Origin: Gigaspora rosea | Lineage: Eukaryota > Glomeromycota > Glomeromycetes > Diversisporales > Gigasporaceae | NCBI GenBank assembly: GCA_003550325.1 | Contig: QKWP01000700.1 | Coordinates: 64,745 to 128,744 of the forward strand | DNA: 64,000 bases | Reading direction: 5' to 3' | Shown here: positions 23,326-35,570 of the stretch, piece after piece | Numbering within the stretch: position 1 is the stretch's first letter | Layout: every line of letters starts with the position of its first letter | Notes under the pieces: model-generated | The model's database searches: none | The model's input: only the letters and a program-made list of their open reading frames with translations | Told to the model about the DNA's origin: nothing | Translations under genes and position numbers: made by a program

Positions 23326-23990
23326 TAATAAAATTTTTTTATATTTAATTTTAAAAAAAAAACTATTGATATACTATATATATACAAGTACTAATTAATT
23401 AATTTGGCAAATCTATGTAATATATAAATCATTAACCAAAATTAAATCTAATTTAAGATTAGGGTTAGAATTAACTTTGGAATTGAAAAGAGTTATATAG
23501 TTTATAATAAAATTTTGCAAAAAATTTGTTTGTTAAAGCCCAAAAGTGATTTTACAATCAAAATTTTAAGTTATCATATACAGCCACCTTTTTTTAATCC
23601 AAACAGGCTATTCCAAGAGAATTTGTTAAATATAAAAAAAATCTGGAATATAAAATTTCTTTTTTTAAACTAAATACTAATAGAAATTTGGTATATAAAG
23701 AGTAACTAATAAAAAAAAATTTAATAAACCTGTTTGTTGTATAATCTGCCATATAGTATGATATATATTGTGTAAAAATTTATAAAAAAAAACTTCAAAC
23801 AAAAACCTCTCACCATTTTATACTATTTTTTTCAATTTTTGTATTTTTTTAATTTTTGCATTTATTACCCATCGGGTTACTATTATCTAATCTGGGTTAG
23901 AGCACTAGTTTAATTAATATTATATAGAATAAATTTTATTCATAATACAATACAAAATAAATTTATTTAAATAAAAGATTATAAGATAAA
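23326..23990. other. AT-rich intergenic DNA
   Basis: No gene or ordered repeat recognised. Confidence 0.4.
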
Positions 23991-23994
23991 GGGC

Positions 23995-24348
23995 AAAGAG
24001 GAATAATTTGGTGAATTTTGATATCATAATCTAATAATTAAAATCAAATAGTTTTTATACCATTTGATTCATCTTGATGAGATGAATCAAATAGTACCAA
24101 GCTCACCTGGCTCTAACCACTGGGTCATATGATATTTTTGATTATTTTTTATATTTATACTCCTTTTAAGGATCACTTTTGTGCAATATATAATCAATAA
24201 TATTTTGTGATCTAGTAATCAGAATCAACCAAACTTTATGTTATTCGATTCATCTCATCAAGACGAATTAAATGGTATAAAAATTATTCAATTCTGATCA
24301 CTGGATCACATGAGATACCATCAATTCGCCAAATTACCCCTAATCTTT
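23995..24348. mobile_element. Foldback MITE, about 354 bp
   Basis: Arms with AAAGAGGAATAATTTGGTGA on the left and AAAGATTAGGGGTAATTTGG as the complement of the right. They are complementary through ATTTGATTCATCTTGATGAG. Target duplication not resolved. Confidence 0.6.
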
Positions 24349-24630
24349 AAAATTTAAGCTTTTTGATACAATGTATAATTTATTTAATGTCACTTTAAAA
24401 CAAGATGCTATATTACAAATTTTTATAAAAAAAGTTTTTAAATTAGTTATGTTAACTTTGCCAAATTGTCCTTTTTTACTTTATGTACTAGTTTGGATCT
24501 GAAATATAGAAGTCTAACTCGTTCAAAAAATAAGCATTTGAATATTTATTTGTTCAATTTTTAATATTTAAATATTTGTTCAAAATTTTGAATATATATT
24601 CAAATATTCACTAAATATTCATTAAATATT

Positions 24631-25136
24631 GTGACGGCTGATGCTGATTTTGGCTGATGTTGAATATCATGTGACATTTTGGTCCGGAAATTGCAGATCG
24701 GAAAATTTCTAAACAAACATTCGCTTCATAAGAAACAACCTTTAGTGTTCTAACAAAAAGCTTTCCTTGAACAAATTTGCTAATACACCTGCTAACATTT
24801 GACCATATTGCAACCACTAACACTAACTTAAACGAAGATAAGTTCAATGACTACCACAACATCATCATCAAAAACCACGTGACCAATGAAAAAAATTCTT
24901 TTGGTTCGTTTATGTTAGGGTTAGTGCCTAGAATTTAGAAGGTTAGAAGGTTATATAGTAAAATTGTTTAGGAAAATTTTTTGTTAGTGCACAAAATGTA
25001 GTTTCTTATACAAAATTTTGAGAAATAAGCAGTTTTTGACAAATGACTGTTTGTTTTGAAATTTCCCGATCTGCAATTTCCGGACCAAAATGTCATGTGA
25101 TCTTCAGCATCAGCCAAAATCAGCATCAGCCGTCAC
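24631..25136. mobile_element. TIR element with 7-bp target duplication
   Basis: Inverted ends of about 90 bp begin GTGACGGCTGATGCTGATTT and include GGTCCGGAAATTGCAGATCG. AAATATT flanks both sides (24624-24630 and 25137-25143). Superfamily uncertain; the duplication may be 7 or 8 bp. The interior contains GTTAGGGTTAGTGCC but no ORF of note; the 78-codon minus ORF at 24611-24847 crosses the TIR and is chance. Confidence 0.75.
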
Positions 25137-25296
25137 AAATATTAAATATATTTCAATTTTAAAAAATTATATAACTATTTCATTTAAATTAGCCAATAAA
25201 ATTGCAAATAAATTATTAAAAATAAAATAAAATTATAAATTCAAAATTACATATTGCCGCTAGCGATCATCACCGGTATGTAATTAATTGGCCCGG

Positions 25297-26467
25297 TGTT
25301 ACTATCCGGTTGGGAAATATCAGACCCACCGGTAGAGCTATCGGGATAGTAAACGATATTTACGAGTCAACAATAAAGAAATCTAAAAAGAGAATTATAA
25401 AGAAGTTAGAGTACTTTGGCGCAAAAGGAGTTGAATCAGGTGTAAGGGGTCAAAAAGGTGTGAATCAGTGTATAATTAAACAAAAGGGGTTATCTAACGA
25501 TATCAATCGTTAATCAGCAGAAACAATTAAAACAATACAGCAGTTAAATAAATCTATCTATAGTCTTAAATGTATTATCAATAAAACAATCAAATATCGG
25601 TATATCGATATGTGTATCAGTAGCAATATTAATATAATCAGATAAACAAATAAAACAAATAACAAATAAATAAAACAGCTGCGTAATGCTAACAAGCAGT
25701 GTTGAGAATTCAATAATAAAAGTGTATATAAGTTGCTTTCGGCTTTGAAATGCCTACTAACTTATATGGGGTCAAGGTTTATTATTTAACAAAGGATCAG
25801 ATCGAAGTCTGAAGTTTTTATTGAAGGCAGAATTCGAGCCTTTAAATACATATTTTCAGATACATAAATTAATTACAGTACTCTATTCAAGAAAACTTTT
25901 ACTCGCGTCAACTTATTTTTAGAATCATTCGATTTTTTTCAATACCAATCCCTTTATTAATTACATTAATTTCAACCACACTTTTGCCTGATTTAAAAGT
26001 TCCGTCTGTGAAGATGAAATTTTGAAATATATCAGCAGATTCCTAAAAATATTTGAATGCCTTGGGGCATCCAAGATAGGCTAAATATTCAAGTGTCGCT
26101 ATGAGACACGTACTGAAGACTTCTTATTCAAGCGTGTTGGTGTAAACGGAGGCCAGGTAATGGCAGTTAATCCATCTTCCGATCAATTATCGCATCTATA
26201 AAAGACTTTGATCCAATCTTTAGTATAATGTCCCAATAAAGTAATAAGAAATGATATATATACATATAACAAAATAGGAAATAACAGAGATATGTATATA
26301 ATAACAAATAAAGAAACAGTAAAGAATATTCATATGTCAATCAGTCATCGATCAAATCGATGATCAGGGTTTGCAGTTTAAGAGTTCAGGGTGATTGATA
26401 TAATTTAATTATAGGATACTGATAGGGCTATCAAAAAAGAAAAATTTTTAATTTTTCAAGTGTAACA
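25297..26467 (-). repeat. 3' LTR of the Ty3 element
   Basis: A 1171-bp LTR starts TGTTACTATCC and ends AAGTGTAACA on the plus strand, so its ends are TGTTAC/GTAACA. It matches the interrupted LTR at 35573-44748 closely along its length. Flanking pentamers CCCGG (25292-25296) and CCAGT (44749-44753) do not match well, so no target duplication is claimed. The plus-strand ORF at 25310-25513 is inside the LTR and recurs in the other LTR; it is probably not a gene. Confidence 0.9.
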
Positions 26468-26481
26468 AACTCCCCTACTTA
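26468..26481 (-). promoter_or_regulatory. Polypurine tract of the Ty3 element
   Basis: On the minus strand TAAGTAGGGGAGTT immediately precedes the LTR start TGTTACACTTG, the position and composition of a plus-strand primer. Confidence 0.75.
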
Positions 26482-26489
26482 ATTATCGA

Positions 26490-27730
26490 GCTTCTGCGAG
26501 ATATAAAGACCCGGACTACTATCAATCTGATTCTTTGGAGGATGATATAACTTCAAACGATTACCATGGTACTTCTGTTTCAGCACCTTATCGTCCATGG
26601 TCCTAAGTTTATAAACACCATTAACAAGAGCATCATGGATGTAAAAAGGTCCCTCTCATTTTTCTTTCAGTTTATCCTTATGGGTTCCTTCTAGAAATGA
26701 TTTATAATGAAGGACTTGATCTCCTATGGTATAGCTTTCAATGGTATATTTCTGGTCATAGCACTTCTTCTGGCGTAATTGGGCTTTTTCAGTTCTTTCC
26801 TGTGCTTTTCTTTGAATTTCTGGTATATCTCCTAATAATAACGCAACTCTTCGGAGAATGTTGAACTGCAAGTCTCTTTTGTTCGAAGAGGGTGGTAATT
26901 TTAATTTAGCGACTTCTCTGGGAAGAATAGTGTCCCTCCCGTAGAGCAGATAGAAGGGCTTATAACCCGTCACTGCATGTCGGATGGGCGATAGGCAAAG
27001 AGTGTGGAAGAAATAAATTGATCCCAATCAAGATGAAATTGGATGGATACTTGGATAAAACTTCACAAAGGGTCCGGTTGAAACGCTCGACCAAACCATT
27101 TGTCTGGGGTAATATGCAGTTGAATACCTATGCTGGAATTGAAGTTGGTCACAGATATGATCGACCAATTTGTTGGCAAAATGTTTTCCTTGGTCTAATA
27201 AGAGTTCTTTAGGACTACCATGCCGACAAATAACGTCTTCAATTAAGAAAGTGGCGACAGCAAAGGCAGTTGCTTCTGATAGAGCGTGTGCTTCCAGCCA
27301 TTTAGTGAGATACTCTGTAGCAACGACAATATATTTCTTTTCAGATTTGGTGGAAACTAAGGGTCCAACAATGTCAATCCCTATACGATCGAAGGGTTAA
27401 CCAATCTTAATCAGGTAAAAGGGTTCACGTGTTCGAGGTTTTTCTCTTCGTTGGCAAGCATCGCAGGACCTTATATACTCCTTAATATCTTCTCCCATCT
27501 GCGGCAAAAGAATCTGTAGGAAATTCGCTAGAGAGTAGAATAAAATTAAAATGTCCGGACAAAGGATCTGAGTGCATACTAAAAAGAATAGCAGGGACTT
27601 CATGGGGTAACAGTACTTGAAGAAGTCGGTGAGGGGGTTGTCGCAATTTTTTAAACAGTAGATTGTAATCAACGATATAATGTCTTGTTTGGGTAATTAA
27701 ACGTTTTTGTTTTGGGGTTCTACAGTAATT
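26490..27730 (-). pseudogene. Ty3 integrase
   Basis: Minus-strand integrase in several frames. The N-terminal zinc-binding region reads HSDPLSGHF near 27575-27550 and SCDACQRRE near 27470-27440. The core reads KKYIVVATEYLTKWLEA near 27345-27295, where the first catalytic Asp (usually T-D-Y) is Glu. The second Asp is in LLLDQGKHFANKL and the Glu in NGLVERFNRTLCE near 27105-27065. The C-terminal domain follows at 27027-26500 (GYKPFYLLYGRDTILP, then IGDQVLHYKS and HDALVNGVYKLR). Stops and shifts plus the Asp-to-Glu change make it inactive. It lies next to the 3' LTR, as expected for gag-PR-RT-RH-IN order. Confidence 0.85.
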
Positions 27731-28289
27731 GGGTTGGTAAGATAATCAAAAAATGGTTTATAAAGTTCAGGATCCATTGTAGTGATATTTTGACGAGATA
27801 AAGAAATATAACAAAAAATGTAAATTGTAGTAAAAATGATAAATAAAAAAAGAAATACTGATAGTTGATAACGAAAAGGGGGATTTGTGACCGATAGTCA
27901 GAAGAGAAGCCGTATGGGCTGATAGGGGCTGATTTCTGTGACATTTGCGAATAACATGATTAAGATTTTCAAAATTTGTACAACAATTTTCACCAATCAT
28001 ATAGCTTAGGTGATTTTTTCGAATAACATTGTTAAAATCTTAATGATCGTCTTTTTTTTTTAGCCAATGAAGAACCGTTAGAGATGAGTTGGAGATGAAT
28101 TGGAGATGAGTTAATAAGCTGGAGATGAGATAGAGATGAGTTTCGGTTGTGAATTTATAAAAAGTAGAATTTAAACCAACATAATATTTTGTTATATATT
28201 TGTATATTAAACATACTAAACAAATATTTTTAACCTTTATATCTTAAATAGTAACGAAACTTTCACTGCTCACAATTTATTGACACCTT

Positions 28290-30615
28290 CCTGTTGAACA
28301 TATATTCTGTGCTGCCAATAGTATAATTAGTCCATTAAGCAAACAACTGGAATTCAAAGAACGAAATGCCACAATACCACCTAGCTCAAAAAAACGAAAT
28401 GCCTTTTCGGCCCGTTACTCGCCAGTAGATGATTCAACCCGATACCCTCTTCAAGAAATTCAGCAGCAACAAAATACACCAACCAATTCTTTGAAAGTAT
28501 TTGATAACTATCCGAATATTTTTGTAACCCGATTTGATGGAAATCAAAAAAAAAATATCTTTACAAAGTTTTTCATCTTGGTTAAACAAACTCAGCGAAG
28601 CTGTTACCTAATTCCCAATGAATATTTAGTTGGTATTAAGATTCGAGGTGTAGACATTATTGCTGAAACTCGATACGATTCTAATGACAAAGTAAGGTAT
28701 ACATTAAATTGGAATAATAATAATGGGGAAAAACAATCTGTATCGAGCGATAAGTCTACAAGCAATGTAGCGACTTTATTTTTACAAGTCTGTATCTAAT
28801 TAATTTAATAATTTTTTTAATATTTATGTATTAAACTTACTATATATTGTTATAAAATTAGAAATTAAATCAAAATAATAAATCAGCATTTTCTGGTATA
28901 GTTCTTTTTGGATTTGATCTTGAATGTTTAGAAACAAGACAAGTTAATGATAACCAACATCAAGTTCAAATTCAAAAAAATAAACCTTTCTATCTGCTTA
29001 AATCTGAATCACAAAAAAAACAACTCCAAGCAATGGCATGTAATATTCAAAGTGGAATTGAATCCATGATTAATTTATATAATTTTTATAATACGGAAGT
29101 AGAAAATGTAAATTTAAATATAAATAGGTCACCTGTAAGATTGCAAAATAAAAAAGAAACCAAATTACAAACTTTAGACTCAATAGTCCGGGCTTGTGAT
29201 GAGCTATTAATTTCTTGTGATGGATATCGTCGGCTTGCGGCTGTTATGCCTGAAATGGAGCGTGGATATAAAGTTAAAGAACGTCAACAAGAAATAACAC
29301 GAATCATGAGTAATATAATTCCAGTATATGCAGTTCAAATAAATTCTCCGACTTCAAATAGAGCCTATCATTTACTTAAAGATATTTAAAATGTTTTAAT
29401 TCCTAGATTAGCTTACAAAAACCTGTCAATATTAAAAATAGGGGTCGTTGTACATATTAAATTAAGTGGTGATGGACGGCAGGTCGGCAAACATCACAAT
29501 CATGTAATGTTTTCGGCCTGTATATTAAATCAACATAAAGCGGTTTTAAGTCCATCAAACCAGCACTGCATTTTTCTTTATACTAGTGTAGAACAATACG
29601 AGTCCCTTCAACAAGCTTTTGTTCTTTTAATTGAAGAATTATCAACTTTAAATACAGAAGGGCTTACGGATTCGAATAACAATCATTGGCCAATTAAATT
29701 TTGGTTTTGCTCAGATTGGAAGTTCATGTCACTAGTGCTTGGTCTCAAAGGACCGACTACAATTTATTTCTGTTTGTATTGCAATTGTAGAAATAGTGAC
29801 TGGTGGAATATGGATTTAGATTATGAGAATTCGTGTAATACTCAAAGTCACAAGAATTTAGACCTTTTACTATTTTTAGAAAATCAACATTGTATTCCAG
29901 ATGAGTTACATGTAATACTTTGTATTACTGAAGTTTTACTTGAATGTCTTTTTTTAGAATTAGCAACCGAACCCGAATTTAATAAGCGATCCAAAAATTG
30001 TATTAATGAAACAATATGGAAATGAATTGAATTAACAATTCATTCTCTTGGTATTAATATATTTAAATTTAAAGAACCAGAAAATTCAAAAGGAAAATGG
30101 CGTTGGACATCGTTAATGGGGCCAGATAAACTGGTTCTTTTAGAAAAATTTCCTGTCGAATTATTTGTTCCAGGAGAACGAGGAAAGGAAATACGAATGC
30201 TTTGGCAAGAGTTTTATTTTTTATATCAAACAATGCATAGAACCGATTTGAATGACGAAGATATTATTAAGTTTAGAACTTTAGCACGAGAGTGGGTTAG
30301 AAAGTTTTGTCGACCAACAATAGAAAATAAAGAAAGCGAAATTTTACAAAAAGGGCTGTATCAACGCGATGATGTTACACCTTATATGCATGTACTTGCA
30401 TGCTATATTCCAAAATTTATGAAGTTTCTTAAAACGAAAAATTTATGTTTACTATGGTTTTCGTGTTCGGGCATCGAAAAAAAAACTATGAGCACGTTCA
30501 ATTGTTTTACGGAGGCACTATGATGGGTGGTGGAAATTCTAAACCTGCAGCCACGAAATATGTTCATATGAAAATCAACAACTTTATTATCTTAATAACG
30601 AAACACTTCTAGCTT
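28290..30615 (+). pseudogene. Transposase-like protein of unassigned family, nearly intact
   Basis: A plus-strand gene lies against the surrounding Ty3 element. Its frame is open from about 28320. A likely 74-bp intron (28788-28861, GTCTGT...TTAG) joins ATLFLQ to KLNQNNK in phase. The same frame then runs from 28862 to about 30480, with only two stops: TAA 29387 and TGA 30023. At the A9 run near 30479-30487 one base shift is needed to continue into YEHVQLFYGGTMMGGGNSK, and the frame closes at about 30612. Marks include LSGDGRQVGKHHNHVM, FCSDWKFMSLVLGLKG, CLYCNC, WRWTSLMGPDKLVLLEKF, DVTPYMHVL and SGIEKK. I recall this block pattern from large unannotated repeat families but cannot name the superfamily. 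The acidic residues in SGDG, SDWK and GIEKK could form a DDE-type triad; that is inference. Confidence 0.6.
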
Positions 30616-30759
30616 ACTCTAAAAAAATCATAAATTTAAAAAAAAAATAAATTTTAAATTACAACGATGTTTCGTTTACAAACTTCAAATATAAACTTTA
30701 AAAGTTCATAAGTTTATGAATAAATTTGCTCATTATGTGTTTCTTTAGCTGTTTGTTCT

Positions 30760-31244
30760 TCTCAAAAGAACCCAAACTCAGCTTTGACCATTTGTAACGT
30801 TTTAAGATCCTTCTTTTCAGTTATTACTTTAATCTTGCTTCCCGTCTGTGTTTGTTTTTCTTCCCAACCAGGATGCGCAAAAATATAGCCAATTTTTTGG
30901 TACCCATTTACTCCTTTATATATGCATTTGTATTTCCGCTAGGCTGGCCAGTATTCAAAACTTGGCTCGTGATGGAATACATAGAAAAAAAGATTCTCAG
31001 GACAATGTATAGTGAATTGTTTGAAACTTCGGATGGATCGGTGAGTATGAAGATGCGATTTTACATTTGCAAGAAAAACTAAGCGAAGTTGGTATAAACA
31101 CCAACTAGAAGGAAGTTCAAACCCAGAACTATGAGGTACCACATGGTTATTTAAGTATTTTTTTGCTTTGTGAGATAATAGAGACTTTTTGGTTGAATAA
31201 GTTTTAGGACATAAAAGACAATAAAAGGATTTTGACGAAGACAT
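30760..31244 (-). pseudogene. Relic of a CxxC-containing hypothetical protein
   Basis: From the ATG at 31244 the minus strand encodes a single zinc-finger-like start: FYCLLCPKTYSTKKSLLSH, i.e. C-x2-C-x12-H, with the next His 9 residues on rather than the usual 4 to 6. After one stop/shift the frame continues through FKQFTIHCPENLFFYVFHH, then KYKCIYKGVNGYQKIGYI and HPGWEEK, to a stop near 30765. It lies between the Ty3 RNase H and the plus-strand transposase-like gene and probably arrived with an insertion. Function unknown. Confidence 0.45.
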
Positions 31245-31319
31245 TATTGGATTGTCAGATTAGTGTAACTACTGTGATATCACATTTTTATATCATGTAA
31301 ATCAGCCAAAATCGGCCCA

Positions 31320-32800
31320 TATGCAATTTTAGGAAATATCAGATGGTTCAGAAATTTGAGACAAGGAATCGGCATTAGTATGTTGTCTGCCAGCTCGGTG
31401 TTTAATGGTAAAGTCAAATTCTTGTAGAGATAAAATCCAACAGGCCACACGTCCTCAAGGAAGTTTTTGATTAATCAAAAATTTGAGAGCCAAATGGTCA
31501 GTAATCAAGGTGAATCAGGTGCTGTGAAAATACTAACGGAAGTAGGTCACTGCCTATATAACGGCTAAACATTCTTGTTCTGTGACCAAATAATTCTTTT
31601 CTGCTGAAGTTAAAGTTCGACTGGCATATGAGATAACACTCTCTCTACCTTGAACATCCTTTTGGAAGAGAATAGCACCGATAGCAATTCCCGAAGCATC
31701 AGTAAACAACAAAAATTCTTGGTCAAAATTCAGATAAGCAAGTACAGGGGTGGAAGTAAGTTTCTCCTTTAAATAATTGAAAGGCTTCTTGTTGTGAAAT
31801 GGTCCAGATATAATTTTTTTCTTTCTTCAAAAGAAGGTTAAGGGGAGCCGCAAGTTTTGAGAAATCTTCGATGAATCTACGGTAGTAGGAAGCAACCCTA
31901 AAAATCCATAGAGTTGCCGGAAGGTCATAGGGACAAGAAAATTTCGGACTGCTTCAACTTTCTTAGGGTCGGTCGAAATTCCTTGAGCATTAACAATATA
32001 CCTGAGAAACTTAAGCTCTCTTTTTGCAAAGTGACACTTATGGGGATTTAATTTCAAACCAGCCTCATCGAGACATCTAAAAACTTCCCTCAAATGCTAG
32101 AAGTGCTCATTAAAACTTGACGAAAAAATATTAATATCATTAAGATATAATGACAAATTTCCCGTTAATACCTTGAAAAATTTGATCCATTAAACGTTAA
32201 AATGTGGCCGGGGCATTCGTCAAGCCAAAAGGCATAACGTTAAATTCAAAAGTCCCCAAGTGACAAATGAAGGCCGTCTTTTCTCGGTCCTTAGAATCCA
32301 CTTCTATCTGCCAGTATCCACTAGCTAAGTCCAGGGATGTGTACCATGAAGAATTTTTGAGAGTATTGAGAAGGTTATTAATAATCGACAAAGGATAATT
32401 ATCCTTTTTGGTCACCGTATTAAGTTTCCTATAGTCGATACAGAATCGAATTTTATCTTTTTGTTTGACCAGTACCACAGGGAAAAACCAAGGGCTGGAT
32501 GAAGGTTGAATGATATCACCCACCAGCATATCGGCAATTTCATTTTCCAAAAAATCTTTTTCCATTGGTAAAGTCCAATAGGCCTTTTGTTTAACCGAAG
32601 GGGCTTTAGTAGTAACAATTTTATGCATGACTAAACTAGTCCTTTCTAAATCCTGCGGAGTCCAGGCAAAAAGGTCTCTATGCTCAAGAATAAACTCATG
32701 CACACTATCTCGAGCTTCTTCTTCAATCAGTCCTATATCTAGTTTGAAAATTGACTCGAGATGTTCATCAAAGAAATCTTCTGGTCTTCCTTGAGACTTT
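31320..32800 (-). pseudogene. Ty3 reverse transcriptase and RNase H
   Basis: On the minus strand, from about 32800, the RT domain shows IIQPSSSPWFFPVVLVKQKD, FCIDYRKLN, SLDLASGYWQIEV and MPFGLTNAPATF (32703-32197). After a break, the catalytic box reads YLNDI near 32135, where YLDD is usual, so one catalytic Asp is replaced by Asn. Then come GLKLNPHKCHFAKREL and GISTDPKKVEAVRNF (32093-31900). RNase H follows from about 31770 with LLFTDASG, ILFQKDVQGRESVISYAS and EKNYLVTEQECLAVI, then ITDHLALKFL, ending near 31320 with RQHTNADSLSQ. Several stops. Ty3/gypsy order and motifs are unambiguous. Confidence 0.9.
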
Positions 32801-33039
32801 CTTTCTTAGTTTCAGAAACGTACTCATTGTTATCATTCTGATAGTCATCGTCACTGTTTATTTTCCACATGCTTCGTAAACACCCCGTCCTTCAGAAACA
32901 AAATTATATAGAGAAACAGCATCTTCTTCATCTGAGTCATCATAATAATCAGGTGGAAGTTCAGGGAGACCGATAAGAGTATCATTGGAGTCATCAGAAA
33001 GGAACTGTTTATCAGAATTTAAAGTAAAATCCGAAGGAT

Positions 33040-33830
33040 TATAAAATTAAGAAATGTCCTCCTCTTCTAAAAATCTGTACAGCCATTCTTCTAGCTCTTC
33101 TTCTTTGTATTCATTCTCAACCTCCTCTTCCTCATCTATTTCAAGTTCATCTTCATCCACTTTCTCCTTTTCATTCCCAGTTTTTGGGTTATAGTTTTCT
33201 TGTATTGGATTATGCTGTATTCGGCAAAATTCAACCGGAACTATAATTTTTTCATTCTCCCAATGCAGAGCCATTTCGGAAGTATTATAATCTATTTTTG
33301 TATGGACTTTAGATAACTAATCGTTTCCGACTATAGCCTGATATGATAGGGCGTCTGTAATGACAACATCATCGGAATTTTTACTCCTCCCACAAAAAAT
33401 GGAAAATTAGAAATTTCTCCAATAGCATGTTTGTTCTGACCGTTAACATTAACTATATTGATGGTAGAAGGCCTTTCAACTTTAACACCTAGTTCACTTA
33501 ACAAATGAGAAGAGACAACACTCCTGAAAGAACTACTATCCACTATGAGTGGAATAATTTTATTATAAACAACTGCGTCACAGTATAAGGCCGTAGAGGT
33601 AGGGGTTGGCTGGAGATTGACAAAAGTCCAGAACTTCCTCTTGGTGATAACTTTCTTTCGAAGCCCTTGAACCAATTGCGTGCGCATTGCAGGAACCGAC
33701 CGGAGTAATTGTCCGAAAGTAATATTGGCTATTTTGTCTCGGATATCAGCCACAATGGAGTAGGGGTACAAGGGCCAATATTTGTAGAGGATCATTGAGG
33801 ATTTTCTTTTTTCAGACAATCTAAGCCCAA
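33040..33830 (-). pseudogene. Ty3 aspartic protease region and acidic linker
   Basis: 33819-33331 (minus) encodes a retropepsin-like segment: VVYNKIIPLIVDSSSFRSVV followed by SSHLLSELGVKVERPS. The active-site triplet, normally Asp-Ser/Thr-Gly, reads D-S-S. Downstream, 33274-33047 encodes MALHWENEKIIVPVEFCRI followed by a long Glu/Asp-rich tail, which links PR to RT. The frame is interrupted between the two parts. Confidence 0.75.
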
Positions 33831-33849
33831 TTGGTCTTGGTCTGAGATA

Positions 33850-35410
33850 GAGGATTCGTCACTGTCTCAGTTGGGCGCACAGTTTTCTTTTTCTGGCCTC
33901 TTGAACCGAACTTTCCGCAGTTCATCATCTCTTGAGCCGGGTAAATTGACTAGGCCATTCACTTTCTTCTTTTGCCATGAACATCCGGTCATCTTCATGA
34001 AGGTTCAAAAAAGTATGAGCATTATTGGGCGCAGCTCCGTCATAACCATTTCCATTATTATTGATGGGGCCGGAGGGTTGGGTCGACGCTAACTATTTTG
34101 GTTTACAGGGATCGCATTGCTACTAGTAGCCATAGCTCCAGAATTATTAGGTGGCAGTAAAGGCTTCTCCAAGTTTAACAATAGCCTCTTCGGTTTTAGA
34201 AGGAGCTTGGACCGGAGAAGTGACCGTTGCAGGAGGGGTTACAAGAAATGGTTGCTGTGGCATGGAAGTGGAAGCAGGTAAATAAGGATTATAATAATAA
34301 GGGTTTTGTTTAAAAGAATTTTTGAACGCTTTAGCACGTTCATATATAGCAGTTAGAGAGTTAAGTAAAAATGGGCAACTGAAGTAGAAAGTTCAGGACG
34401 AAGTCCATTAATAAACATTTGGGCTTTTGCACTTTCAGGATATCGATATCCACCAGCTTCAACACGGCAGAGCAATTCTTCTACAGCCACGTGATAAGAA
34501 TCAATATCCTCACTTATCCCTTGTTTCCTCTGAGTGAGTTGAGCAAACCATTTACTCTTAAGGGCCGGTGTCCTGAAGTGGACTATGAAGGATGGTCGAA
34601 AACTTATATCGAGGTTGAGACGGTCATTCTATCGATCAATAGGGGCCAACTGAGCCTGATTAGTGACCTACCAAATGGCGGCGGCACCTTTAAGTTTAGG
34701 TACAATTACCGGAATTTTCCTAGCGTCCTGCACCTGGTTGGCTTCAAAAGCTTTCTTCACATCTTCCAACCACAAAATTGGGTCCTGTTCTCCAGCCAAA
34801 AACTCAGGATAGTGGACCAAGTTCAACTCACAATACTGCACAGGAATATTAATAGCAGGTATATTGATTTGAGGTACTGGAGCAGCTTGCAACTAAATAA
34901 CGAGATTTCCAATTTGTTGTGCGAAAAGGGCCATGGGGTCAGGTCGACCGTTAGCAATAGGATTAGCAATGGCGATAGGAACTTGGGGTTGAGGAACTTC
35001 AACATTCTCGTTATCATCATTGTCAGCCAAAAAATTATCAAGGTCTTCATTGAAATTGTCGTAATCCATATCGACTGATTCGTTTTCTTTTGTATCTTCT
35101 TTGAGATTATCGGGATTATTAAGTGGATCTCGATTAAACCTATAGGTTTCTTGATATGTAGTTAGGAACTAGTTACAAGGGTAGGAAAATCCTTGGCTTC
35201 ACCGTATCGAAAGCTAAAAATAAACCGAAGGAGTAATCTGTCAGCAATATTTTTGAATCCAAGTTCAACAAGTCTTTCAAATCGATGCATAGCATATTGG
35301 GAGTACTGGAGGGCGGTAAAAGAAGCACTATACCAAGTCCAAAAATTTCAAAACTGTAGAGAAAGGTCTTCTACAGGAGGAAAACAAACTATACACAACT
35401 CATCATGATA
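33850..35410 (-). pseudogene. Ty3 gag
   Basis: The minus-strand gag region is broken into frames. The core capsid signature lies at 34892-34668: YPEFLAGEQDPILWLEDV, then KKAFEANQVQD and KLKGAAAIW, matching retrotransposon gag domains. Upstream pieces (35280-35150) read FERLVELGFKNIADRLL. No CCHC zinc knuckle was seen in the downstream half (34100-33900). It starts shortly after the primer binding site. Confidence 0.75.
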
Positions 35411-35554
35411 GTGCTTAACAAGATAATAATGGCCTGTGAAGTCTTCCCAAAGAAATAATAATGAAGGTCGTGGTTTCAGATATTTCGAAAATGTTGTTCA
35501 AAATTATTCATAAATGTCCAAAATTGACGAAATCTAAAGTGCAACATAAAATTT

Positions 35555-35570
35555 CACACAATCGGCACCA
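35555..35570 (-). promoter_or_regulatory. tRNA primer binding site of the Ty3 element
   Basis: Minus-strand TGGTGCCGATTGTGTG begins two bases inside the 5' LTR end and starts with TGG, the complement of a tRNA CCA end. The tRNA was not identified. Confidence 0.75.

Noticed and set aside
25310-25513. 67-codon ORF conserved also at 35586-35789
   Set aside because: Conservation is explained by its position in the two LTRs of one element.
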